NCBI GenBank assembly: GCA_003116975.1
Contig: BGKB01000067.1
Span: 62,001-126,000, forward strand
DNA: 64,000 nt
Direction: 5' to 3'
Origin: Aurantiochytrium sp. KH105
Taxonomy: Eukaryota; Sar; Bigyra; Thraustochytrida; Thraustochytriidae
Below, piece after piece: positions 30,285-40,102 of this stretch. The notes under the pieces were generated by a model. The model saw only the letters and a list, made by a program, of their open reading frames with translations, searched no databases and was not told the DNA's origin. The translations under genes and the position numbers were made by a program. The stretch's first letter is position 1. Each line of letters begins with the position of its first letter.

Positions 30285-30990
30285 GACGACTGGCTTGCCG
30301 GCTGGCTGTCCAGCGCGCCAGCCGGCTTACCACGGGTGTCTGGTTGGCCAGCGTCTGTCTACAAGTGATCTATCTGCAAGCTGTCAAATAATGTGTCGCG
30401 CATATGTGCTCTGGCCCCGGCGCGCGTTTTACGCGTGTAAAGCGACAACTGCGACCACCCTCGCGGCGCCGCGTAGCGGACGTACGTGCTGCGTCTTGTG
30501 GAGCCTGGCCAACCCACCAGCCGACTGCAGGGACAGTGCATGGATGAATTTCCGAGAATCGTACGACAAAAGCACGTGAATACTATATGTCAAAGATCCG
30601 TTGACGAATGGCGGTGCCATTGCAGTGCCATGCCATGGTGATATTGCAGTGCCATCCGTGTGTTGACGGTCTTAAGGCCACTCGGACGGATGAAACGATT
30701 TGATCTCTCCCTTTCTTTTCACAGATCTTGCAACGTGCCAGAGCGCTTGGCGTCTCGCTCTCTTATAGCCTATTGCTGCATCGTCGAGCTCGAGCTTGCT
30801 TATTATACCTCACTTATTGTTTAGAGTCATTTCTAGCGCACAGCTGAGCTGCACACAAGACGTAGTACACGAAGAAAAGCAAGAGGCAAGACGTCGTGAC
30901 CGAAGGCGACAAAATACTCAAGCGACTCGCGAGTGACGTGGCCCGCAACGCGACGTTGTTGAATCCGGACAGACTTCACTTTTCCAAATA
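30285..30990. other. Divergent upstream region
   Basis: This is the shared upstream region of the F-box and CFAP141-like genes. No gene is supported. An imperfect repeat of GCAGTGCCAT and GATATTGCAGTGCCAT occurs near 30,620-30,660. Confidence 0.5.
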
Positions 30991-31329
30991 ATGAGTTCGA
31001 GCACACGACGACCCCGCGTGCGCAAGGCAGATGACAATGTGCGCGAGCTCGTCAAGAAAGAGATGGCAGTAGCTCGAGCCATGGACGATCTCCGCGATCG
31101 AAAGTCTGCCGAGGCTCGCGCACATTGGGAGACAAAGCACCAACAGTCGACGAATCGCGAGGCAGATGTGAGGCTTGAGGCGGCATGCGAGGAAGAACTT
31201 CGCTTTGAAAGCGAGAACCTCGTTCGTGCGCGTCGCGCTCGGCTCAAAGCGCTTTTGCAATCCGAAGACGAAGCTCTCGAAGAGGAATTGGCAAACCGAG
31301 GATTGGCTCGCTACAAAGCAGCACATTAA
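30991..31329 (+). CDS. Small coiled-coil protein, possibly CFAP141-like axonemal microtubule inner protein
   Basis: This 112-residue protein is almost entirely charged helix. Its C-terminal part (RRARLKALLQSEDEALEEEL, then ANRGLARYKAAH) resembles the end of CFAP141/C1orf189, where an LxxLLxxE-EL-x(2)-G pattern occurs. CFAP141 binds inside axonemal doublet microtubules. The protein is too short and biased in composition for certainty. Support comes from length (about 100), the terminal motif, and the neighbouring DNAAF5 gene, which is also axonemal and lies tail-to-tail with it. The ATG at 30991 is the first Met in the frame. Confidence 0.5.
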   Translation: MSSSTRRPRVRKADDNVRELVKKEMAVARAMDDLRDRKSAEARAHWETKHQQSTNREADVRLEAACEEELRFESENLVRARRARLKALLQSEDEALEEELANRGLARYKAAH

Positions 31330-31806
31330 GAAAAAACCTCTTGGAAAATTCTTCTTTTTCAAAATCTTGTTGCTTAAGCTCGCTCGCAAGGAAGACGTCG
31401 ATGAGATGGAAATGAACTCTACGGTGTGGTGAAGAAGGTCTCGCTCGCATATTTTCCAATGCGAGACTGAATACGAAACGCATGGAAAGTTTCGATCGCG
31501 AGAGAAGTGCGTGTCGGGTAGAGGGGGAAGAGTACGATAGTCTACTGCATCTGCTTTCGGATCGCGCACGAGCGGGCCGCCTCTTATTTTGGATCGAACT
31601 CCGATTTCGCACTGTGCAAGCATGCCCTATGGGTCGTTCCTCTAAAAATCAATCAAAAATATTTCTTTTGCTTTGGGGAGGCGAAATCTTCATCTTTCCT
31701 TGAATTTCGAGCACACGATGCCTGCGGAGTCCCAAACCATAGCTCATGCTGTAAAGCTGACCTTTTTAGAATATTGAAAAAGAAAGAAAAAGTGAACTCT
31801 TGTACT
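31330..31806. other. Convergent spacer
   Basis: This is the 3' spacer between the CFAP141-like gene and DNAAF5. AT-rich stretches probably include both polyadenylation regions. No gene is supported. Confidence 0.55.
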
Positions 31807-34515
31807 CTAGTTTTGCTCGCACATGGCAACGAGGCGATCGCAAAGGTCCGGGCTGCGGTGGCGCGCTCTGTGCGAGGCTGCCTTGGCCGAAATTTTCCCC
31901 AAATCCACACCGCGTTGGACAAGAGCTTCAACAATCCCGAAAACGGCCTGCTGGACCGATGCCTCCGCGTCATCCATGTGGATAAGCGCAGTGTCCACAA
32001 TGTATTCGGTTGGCGTGCCTTTCAAAATCTCGAGGGGAGCTCCCCTGATCATATTCACGAGAGCTTCGCAGGCGACGATGCGAACGCGGTCATCTGCATC
32101 GTCGAGACGCTTAATAATGTCGTGATAGCCGTCAGCGACAACAGTGCGGCTGAGTTCCTTTTTGTGGGATACAAGAAGGCCATAGATTTCCCGCAGCGCC
32201 ATGCACGTGAAGCGGCGCGTATCGGTATCGAGGTCATCAAGACAAGCTTTGAGCGTCGGGAAAAGGCCGTCAAGCTCACTCGCGTACCACTGTGTTTGCG
32301 CATCGCTAGCGACTGCGGCAAGCCGACTCAGACAAAACATGCTCACCTTGCGAATCGTCGATGGCACGCGCCCCGCGCGCCATACAAGGTTCGGACCAAG
32401 GACCTTGCTGACGAGCGCCGGAGCAAAAGCATCGAGAGGCCCACGGTTCTCTTTGTCAGAAACACTGTCGGGGCCCGTATCATTACCGAGGCTGGAGGCG
32501 ATGACTGCCTCGAGTAGAGAGAGCATGCAAAGTCGCAAGTCTGCATCTCTATCAGCAGGAGTCGTCACGGCGAGTACCTGGACCACCTTGGCGAGCTGAC
32601 TTTGACGCGCAAGACCCGCGACACCGGTGCGCCGGACCGCCTGGTCAAAAACGCGGCGGTCAGCTGCAAATTTGGTCCACGAGGCAGCCTGCGACGCGTC
32701 CGCAGGCAAGAGACCCGAGCAACAAGCCTCGACCATCGCAGAGACGCTGGGTACGGGTTCGGCGTCAGCGTCATTGGAAACGGCCACGTGCGTAAAAAAA
32801 TCGCCGCACGCAGCGGCCAGAACGAGGGATTCTTCCGCGCCCTGCGCCAGATCTTCGTCTCCAGGGCTGGTGATAAGAATAAAAAGTACACGTAGCACAT
32901 TGCAAATGGTCTCTCGGTCGAGCGGACCGAGATTGTCTTGCACATTTGATGCGTAGGCGTGCTCAAGGAGGCCTGAGATGGCCTGAAGAACTTGGACCTG
33001 AATCGCAGACTCGTTGGTCGCGGCGCGCTCCAGTGCCGGGTCATTGAGCGTCGCGGAGATGCGGGCCAGATGCGCATGGAGTCCGGGACGCGAGGGCAAA
33101 CCGAGCGTGATGCCTGCAAGACAGGCGAGCGCCCCGAGCCGACGACTTGCGCCCTCTTCAGGGCCGGCATCCCCTGCAGCCTTTTTACCAAGACATGCTG
33201 GAAGGACGAGGTCGAGAAGTGCCTCTGTGCTGCAAAAGTGACCAAGAAGCCTGGCCGTGTTGGCGGCTGTGTCGCGCACAGACTGCTCGTCGTCCATAGC
33301 GACGACAAAGAGGGTCTCGCAAATGTCTCGCAAAAATGGCTGCATGGCATCTTCGGCAAATACCACAAAGCAGCGCATCAGCGCGACAGCGCGGAAGCGC
33401 TCCTGCGCGGTCCAGTCGCGTGCCTCTTGAAGCAACTTGGGCAGGGCCGAGGGAAGAATGTTTACAACGAGCTGGCGCGCCCCGGCGCCTGGGCGTTTTG
33501 CAAAGGGCTCTGGCAGCGATATGGTAGCAGGGGGGTCTGGCGGGGCGGCTGCCTCAATGGCATCGCCAGCAAGACTTTGCCCGAGTCGCTCGACGACCTC
33601 GAGTGTCATCTGCTGAATCTGCATGGCCTGGTCGGCTAGTCCGAAGATAAGAATGGGCAGCAAATCCTTGCGGTAGACGGTCGAGTCGGGCATGGTCCGC
33701 AAAAGCTCACTAATGAGCTCGATCCCCCGAATGCGAACTGCCGAGGCGCGATCGTGGTTCACGTTTCGGATGGCGGGCACGACCTTTTCGTGCATGACAT
33801 CCTGAAAAGTTGCGGCCGAGGCAGCGCACGAGACAGCGAGCGCCTTGATGGCATCAAGGCACGCCTGACGCACCTTGGCGTGCTGATGGCCAAGGTTGGC
33901 GACAAGGGCGTCCAGGAGCGTCTCAAACTGGCGGTGCACCGTGTCCGAAAAGGCGGCGCACAACTTCGTGACGCACGCTGCGCACTCTTTCTTACAATCC
34001 GGAAAGGTGTCTGTCGAAGCACGCGTGATGATGCGCGCGATGTTTGAGAATTTCCTTTCGATGGCGTCGTGCGCATGGGGATGGTCAATGAGCGCTGCGA
34101 GGAGCTCGACGAGGGCGAGCCGAATTTCCTCGGAGCCTTCTGGAAACGGCGATTCGCAGAGACGCGGTTCTGCAGCCTCGATGCTGAGCGCCGCAATGGC
34201 CTCTACAGTGGCTTTGCCAATGCCGCGGCCTGGTTTCGGATCGACGCCCTTGGCGTCATCCTGGACGAACTTGGTGAGCATGGAAATGCTCAGCTCGCGG
34301 CATTTCTCAGCCGGGTCCGCAAACCTGTCCACGAGTGTCTGGAGCAGTCCATTGTTCAGGAGCTTGGTGCGCGCCCCTTCCTCGTCGAGTTCGTCTGCGC
34401 TGCGTCTGCCAAAGGCCGCCTCGTCGAGCTTCTTGAGCGCCCTCGTGCGAGTGGTTCTGTCGTCGTCCGCTGCGCAGTTGATGTCCCTCTGGAACTTGGC
34501 CATGAGAGGGTCCAT
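31807..34515 (-). CDS. DNAAF5: Dynein axonemal assembly factor 5 (HEATR2)
   Basis: This 902-residue protein is built of HEAT-type helical repeats along its whole length. Several segments match DNAAF5 closely: VLGPNLVWRAGRVPSTIRK near residue 745, IIKRLDDADDRVRIVACEALV near 810, and the C-terminal SHRARHRSPDLCDRLV. Length and repeat spacing agree with the human protein (about 855). DNAAF5 is a cytosolic factor for pre-assembly of outer and inner dynein arms, so the organism should build motile flagella at some stage. The Met at 34513-34515 is chosen; upstream in-frame codons lack an ATG. It lies head-to-head with PRORP. Confidence 0.92.
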   Translation of the reverse strand: MDPLMAKFQRDINCAADDDRTTRTRALKKLDEAAFGRRSADELDEEGARTKLLNNGLLQTLVDRFADPAEKCRELSISMLTKFVQDDAKGVDPKPGRGIGKATVEAIAALSIEAAEPRLCESPFPEGSEEIRLALVELLAALIDHPHAHDAIERKFSNIARIITRASTDTFPDCKKECAACVTKLCAAFSDTVHRQFETLLDALVANLGHQHAKVRQACLDAIKALAVSCAASAATFQDVMHEKVVPAIRNVNHDRASAVRIRGIELISELLRTMPDSTVYRKDLLPILIFGLADQAMQIQQMTLEVVERLGQSLAGDAIEAAAPPDPPATISLPEPFAKRPGAGARQLVVNILPSALPKLLQEARDWTAQERFRAVALMRCFVVFAEDAMQPFLRDICETLFVVAMDDEQSVRDTAANTARLLGHFCSTEALLDLVLPACLGKKAAGDAGPEEGASRRLGALACLAGITLGLPSRPGLHAHLARISATLNDPALERAATNESAIQVQVLQAISGLLEHAYASNVQDNLGPLDRETICNVLRVLFILITSPGDEDLAQGAEESLVLAAACGDFFTHVAVSNDADAEPVPSVSAMVEACCSGLLPADASQAASWTKFAADRRVFDQAVRRTGVAGLARQSQLAKVVQVLAVTTPADRDADLRLCMLSLLEAVIASSLGNDTGPDSVSDKENRGPLDAFAPALVSKVLGPNLVWRAGRVPSTIRKVSMFCLSRLAAVASDAQTQWYASELDGLFPTLKACLDDLDTDTRRFTCMALREIYGLLVSHKKELSRTVVADGYHDIIKRLDDADDRVRIVACEALVNMIRGAPLEILKGTPTEYIVDTALIHMDDAEASVQQAVFGIVEALVQRGVDLGKISAKAASHRARHRSPDLCDRLVAMCEQN

Positions 34516-35473
34516 CTTCCCGTCAGTCAGGCGCCGACGACCGAAGCCCTCGTCGCGCACTTGTCGGCGCTGTTCTTCGCAGCTCTCTCTCGCACGCGCG
34601 TTGTTTGTTGTTGTTCTTCGCTTTATGTGTTTGGTCTGCCTGCCTCTCTGTCTGTTGAGATGGACGTTGGCCGGCCAATCCCTTTTGCGACAGTTTCGCC
34701 GAGAGGGGGCATTTACCGTGTTAAAAGCAGCTTGAATGATGTCTTACATTGTAAATTTCAGGGTAACGGTGAAACGATAAATTTATTATACCCCCCTACC
34801 AATTCTAAATCTTTTCTCGTTTCTTTGTTGTGTCAGTGGGCAACAACGTCGTCTTGAAGAAAGACAAAATGCGAGAAGTGAAGGTCTTCCTTTTGTCGCG
34901 GAGACAACGAGGATCTCGAACGTGTTTTTGGCTTTTGCATGACAACTATATTCTCAAAACCAAGATTTACGAGTCTAATTCCAATAGAAGTTGGACATTC
35001 TTTCCCATCCCTTGACAAACGCCGAGTCCTGTTCGGTATGTTCATAAACGCTATTTCTGCACGCAGACTCGATACCTTAAAATGGTTCCATTTCGCTTTT
35101 GGCAATCCTCGAAATTCTCTCCTCCAATTCTCTTCGAAGCGAGAGCTCATTTCCTTGCGCATTTTCATCAATTGCCCAGAAAATCAAAAAGAGGAACACT
35201 CTCCGAGATTTACCGCCCAAAGACGCTTTTGCTCACAAAACGGGGCCTTCAAAACGGGGCCTTTCGTGTTCCCGGCGATGCATGAGCCGCCGCGTTTACA
35301 TTCGGAGTCCACTACTACACCCGACGACTATAGTAGTTAGCAACTCCTAGGCCCACTCTCTGCTTGTCGCAAGCAGGGTTCGCAGCCACCCAGCGACGGC
35401 CCGGCAGGCAGCGAGAGCCGCGCAGACGGAGATCGATCAATCACCCCGCGCAGGGCGCGTGCGCGACGAGCGC
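34516..35473. other. Divergent upstream region
   Basis: This is the shared upstream region of DNAAF5 and PRORP. It is moderately AT-rich around 34,740-35,250, and no gene is supported. Confidence 0.55.
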
Positions 35474-35687
35474 ATGCTGGCAGCGGCCTTCCGCGTGGCG
35501 AGCCCCCGCATTGCCAAGGTCGAGGCGTTCGCGGCCGGCCGACGGCTGCAGGCGGCGGCGGCGGCGGCAGCGGCGGGGGCGTCGACAGCCCGCGGCGGGC
35601 GCCTGGAATCGCGGCTGCTGCTCAGGCACGGCGGTGCAGGAGTAACTCGCGCGCTAGCGTGGACGCAACTGGAGCAGGTCGCGTGGC

Positions 35688-35718
<31 letters not shown>

Positions 35719-37714
35719 TTCTTCCTCTTCATCGTCGTCGTTTTCGAAGAAGACTGAGAAGAAGAAAAAGGCAAAGAAGGCGGCGTACAAGAGCGCAACA
35801 CCCGCCAAGGGGGCCAAGAAGCCCTCGTCGCTGATCAAAGCGTGGAAACGAAGCAAGATGGAAGGCGAAGACAAGGGTGCAATGCGCGGCGGCAAAGCTG
35901 GCGCCGAGAAAGGCGGCAGTGACAAGCACAGCAAAACGAGCACTAGCGCGAACAAGTCTGCAGTCGTGAACGCTCCCGCGCGCAGCGAACCACACGCCAA
36001 CAGAGAGAAGCGCAAGGACGTGGGAGGACCTGACCGAACCGGCAAGGTCGCCAAGTTAACCCATCGAGACGGGCGAAATGTGCAAAATGAGGAAGATCGA
36101 AAGGCCAGAAGTATGGTCAACACCGGCGTGTCCGGCGGCGTACCTCTGAGCAAGTTCGTCGACCTCGAGTCGTACATGGAGCCTTCAAAGTACTTGCGCC
36201 TTCACAAATTGTCGCAGGTTGAGCCAGAGCAGGCTCATGTGCTCCGATTGGATATTGAACATCAGGTGATCCAGCGTTTTGAGGACTTTGAAGCTTTCTT
36301 CGCGTGGTTCAAGGCGCACCGCGACGATATCATGCAGCGCGTCAAGCTGCGCCCTGGAGTCATTCGGCTGCTCTCCATGACCGACCGAGACGACATGATG
36401 CAGGAGCTTCTTGACGGCGACCTGCTCAAAGGAAAGTCCTCCAGCAAGGAAGGCGTCCAAGTCTCCGAGGCGCTTTGGTCGAATGTCGTCAAGTGGCTCA
36501 GCTCAAAAGGCGAAATTGACCGCGCCCTTGAGATGGTAAATCAGATGCGCGAGGCTAATATAGCCCCACGCGTACGTACTTATTTGGGCGCGTTGACCTA
36601 CCTTTCCGAGAAAGCGCAGTCCGAGAAGGACTTGGAGTACATTCGCCAAATTCATGGCACCATGGAGGAGCTGAAAGTAGATCTCCGAGACGAAGAAGAC
36701 GTCTATCACTTGTACTTTAATTGCTGTCTTCGCGTGGCCAAGGCAGCCAAGGCGAATGAGGACCTTTCGTTGCAGCGGCTCGCTCTCTCGATATTTGACG
36801 ACCTTTTGGTGAACTGGTTCTTCAAGTCGAACCATGTCCCTGGGGCGAAGACGACCGACATTCTACGCGAGCGAGTAGAGATCGATCCTGACCACACCTG
36901 GGAGGTCACCGATGATGTCGTTGTCGACGCCGATTCGGGCAAGTGTGGCTGTTGCAGCGAGACGCTGGCCTCGATCGAGCCATCGCCCGAGAAAATCGAA
37001 GCCATGCTGCCTGATCTCATCGAATACCTCAAGACGACAATGCATAATCGCATGGATCGTGATGCGGCGATTGAATCCTTTGATCGGAAGATCAACGTAC
37101 CGTACGACGTTTTGATAGACGCTGCGAACATTGCTCACTACAAGCAGAATTTTGGAAACCGTCCACGCTGGTCATTCGTGCAGCTGCAGCAGGTTTTGGA
37201 TGCGATTGGGCCGGACAAGCACAAACTCGTGGTCATGCATCGGATGCACACAGGCAAGCGCCATATGACGGAGGCGGGGAACAGAGAAGCCTGGCGCAAG
37301 CTGACGCAGGATCCTAGCATTACGATCTGCACGATTGAATCGGGCAACGACGACCTTTTTTGGCTGCTTGCAGCAATGAAGGCCAATGTTCCATTTGTAT
37401 CAAATGACTTTTTGCGCGACCACGTTCACACCCTTCTTTCGAGCCCAGAGTACCTGGAATGGAAGGAGCGTCACCAGGCCTACTACCGCATGTATCGTCT
37501 GGACGCCTTGAGCTGTCAAAACATCGACCTTTACTGGCCTCCTAAGTTTTCAATTCGGGCCCAGGCGACTCAGTCTTGTTGGCACTTGCCTTATCGCGTC
37601 GTGGACTTAGTCGACTTTAGCGAAAACGAGAACGCTCTCCCAGGTAACATTCCCGATGACTTTAGGTGGGTCTGCTTTCGTCGGGCCAGCTCCAGCAGCA
37701 ACGGAAAAACTTAA
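35474..37714 (+). CDS. PRORP: Protein-only RNase P (PRORP)
   Basis: The 746-residue protein starts with an Arg/Ala-rich leader (MLAAAFRVASPRIAKV) that fits a mitochondrial presequence. A serine run and a basic Lys-rich linker at about 73-220 follow, then pentatricopeptide-like helices at about 230-440, then the zinc-binding central part with CGCC at 491-494. The NYN metallonuclease domain follows, starting near 549 with the catalytic-type DAANIAHY and continuing with SGNDDLFWLLAAM and PFVSNDFLRDH. Together these are the PRORP signature. The enzyme removes 5' leaders of tRNA precursors without an RNA subunit. The Ser run is coded by TCG/TCT repeats. The ATG at 35474 is the first; the frame is open upstream but has no ATG. 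The DNAAF5 gene diverges from it. Confidence 0.93.
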
Positions 37715-37746
37715 TCTTCATCGTATGAAAAAAATTAAAGTAGTGA

Positions 37747-37918
37747 GCCAAATCAAACCAAACCCTCAAACCAACTTACAAACCAAACCCCCAAACCAAT
37801 CCAAACCAAAAGCAAACCAATCCGAGCCAAACCTCTAACCACACCAAAGCAAACCAAAGCAAAGCAAACCAAAAGCAAACCAACGAAAACCAAACCAAAA
37901 GCAAACCAAGGCAAACCC
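37747..37918. repeat. Strand-asymmetric CAAACC-type repeat
   Basis: About 170 bases of irregular AACC/CAAA units with almost no G or T on the plus strand lie just downstream of the PRORP stop. Units such as CAAACCAAA and AAAGCAAACC recur many times with no fixed period. Confidence 0.85.
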
Positions 37919-38205
37919 CTTGCTCGCCTCTCAGCGACGCTTCTCTCCGCCAGGTCATTCGATGAGCTTCCTCGCTGTCAGGTCTGCTGCTGCCTAGTAG
38001 GCCTGGCAGTAGTAGCCTGGTCCTCCCAGATCTTTTCACGATGCACACACACCTAAACCTAACCCTGATCCTCTGAACGTGCGGCGCTGGGTGCCTGTCA
38101 GTGCGGGCAGTTCTCCGTGGGACCGCAGCCGCGCCGACCCGAGCCAGACAGTCCTTGATCAAAAGATTCGACGGAGCTGTCGCGCGCAGACCGCTCGAGC
38201 GGGCG
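37919..38205. other. Upstream region of the AlgH-like gene
   Basis: I see no supported gene here. The minus strand is open but shows no protein-like composition. Confidence 0.45.
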
Positions 38206-39757
38206 ATGACCATGGACGGCGTGGACGAGCTCGCGATGGCGTACATGCTCCCGCGAGCGCGGTCGCTGCTCGGGGGCGAGAGTCTTGGACGTGAGTCGTT
38301 TGGGCACGGGGGACTTGTGAGGGCGACCGACGCTTGCTCGCCCGGAGAAGAAATGTCGCGTGGCATGGCACGCGTGGGCGCGTGGCGCTGGTCCGCTGGC
38401 AAGCCTGTCGCTCTCTCGCGTTGCGCGTGGGAGAGCTCTGTGCTGTCGGAGGGGGGCGGGGGGAGGAGGGGGGGGGATACGCGCAGGGAGAATAAAATGA
38501 GGAGGAAGCGTTCACTAACAACGTATATATTGTGTCCATGGATGACCTCGGGTGAAACGATTTTTTGCACGTCTCGTCTCTCCAACTCACGTTCTCGGTC
38601 GGACAAAAACGCTTGTCATGTGAAAAAAACTCGCTCATTGGAAACGCTGTGTAGGTCGCGCGCCATTCTTGTCAACGCTCGTCATCTGCGCAAATTTGGT
38701 CCTCATTTGGATCAATGTGGTTGTCTTGACCGCAGAGCCTCCAAAATCACGAGCATTGTCTTGGCAAAGTTTGGGTCCTTCCCTGGCAGCCTCAGCCATG
38801 GGGGTCGCCTTTGGTCCTAAGTTTACACAGCAACTCCGATCGGTCAGCGGGGTCGACGTTGTTCTCGCTGCTGCGGACGATCAAGAGGTCCCACTGGGCA
38901 CGGTGGATAGCGATGACGACTACGTCGAAAAGGGCGGCTTCGAGTACGTTTTCGACCATAATTCTCTCTATGAGGTCGTCGAACGCGCGCGTACGGAAAA
39001 ACGATTTGGCCAATTTATCGACTCCGTGTCTGCGCTCCGTCCTGGCATTGTCTTGCTTGCGCACAAGCCGTCAGCCCTCTCAGACAAAGACAACGTCGGA
39101 TCCGAAGATGACGTTGAAGACGGTGACGAAGACGACGACGGATCCGAGGAAGTTGCGTCCTTGCATTCCTTAAAGTGGGAGAACCCCTTTACGTCAGATG
39201 CGATCTTGCTAACTGCCCACGGCGGCAATGCACCGACGGTGGGGTTTGTAATGAACGCCAAGCTGCCCGACGCCGAGGCGCGACAGGCAAGGGAAATGCT
39301 GCGCGAGAACTCGGACGCCGATCTTTTCCAGGGTTCGGAACGACGAGAGATTATCCAAGCAGCCATACGCGACAAACAACGTCTTTGGCTCGGCGCAGGC
39401 GGACCCGTAAGAAATCCTGCGCATCTTTGGACTCACGTACATAATTGCCCCGGGGCGGCCGGAGCGGTGGAGGTTGCCAAGGGCGTATGTTGGCGCGGTG
39501 ACATTCTCGAGCTCCTCGTAAATGACGACTGTTTTGTCAAGCTGCTCTACGGCTCGGTCGTGTGGAGTCCTGGTCAGCTCGACGTGGAGGTGAAGAGGGG
39601 TTTGTGGAACCTTTACGACGCCGACCCAAGTGCAATCTTTGAAGCTTCTGCAGACGCCGACACTGCACTTTTTCGCGTCGCAGACCAGCCCTCACTTCCC
39701 ATTCCAACGCGTGAATCCGATGCAGGCGGTGCAGCCGAGGAGGCTAGCGAACACTAG
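38206..39757 (+). CDS. AlgH/YqgE (UPF0301) family protein, probably two exons
   Basis: The downstream part (ATG at 38798 to 39757) clearly belongs to the AlgH/YqgE family: TAHGGNAPTVGFVMNAKLPDAE, LWLGAGGPVRNPAHLWTHVH and VVWSPGQLDVEVKRGLWNL are the conserved segments. Upstream I infer a first exon at 38206-38290 (MTMDGVDELAMAYMLPRARS) and an intron at 38291-38735, because a GTGAGT donor and a CAG acceptor are present and the joined phase is consistent. This would add 48 residues before the internal Met. The alternative is an unspliced gene starting at 38798. Bacterial AlgH proteins have no settled enzymatic role; eukaryotic copies may be organellar. An acidic insert (DDVEDGDEDDDGSEE) lies within the domain. 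It converges with the phosphatase gene. Confidence 0.75.
38291..38735 (+). other. Inferred intron of the AlgH-like gene
   Basis: The segment starts GTGAGT and ends CGCAG, and joining its flanks preserves the frame (phase 1). It is GC-rich with G runs near 38,450-38,480. Evidence is sequence signals and phase only; a transcript would be needed to prove it. Confidence 0.5.
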
Positions 39758-40102
39758 CTAGCTAGGCCCTTGGTGTTGGCCCAGATCTGATCCTGTATAC
39801 ATTGGTGGCGTGAGCGCCACATGCACAAAAGAAAGAAAAGAAAGGCGCGTTTCTTGGTAAAACTGAAAAAAAAATAAGAAGAAAAAAATGGAATGAATGA
39901 ATGAATCGACGCAGGTCTCTGCAACGAGCGCGTAGTAACGTTGGGGAAATAGTCGAGTGTCTCTTGACCAGAGACAGTCGAGTTCTTGATGAGCCATGTA
40001 GCGCACTTTTTCCAGAGCACAGGCCGGAGAAACAGTGAAATCGTAGACCATCTTTGTATCCGTCGAATTCTTTCGAGGCGAGGAGAAATCAGAGAGCGTG
40101 CG
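39758..40102. other. Convergent spacer
   Basis: This is the 3' spacer between the AlgH-like gene and the phosphatase gene, including an A-rich stretch at about 39,870-39,910. No gene is supported. Confidence 0.55.
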
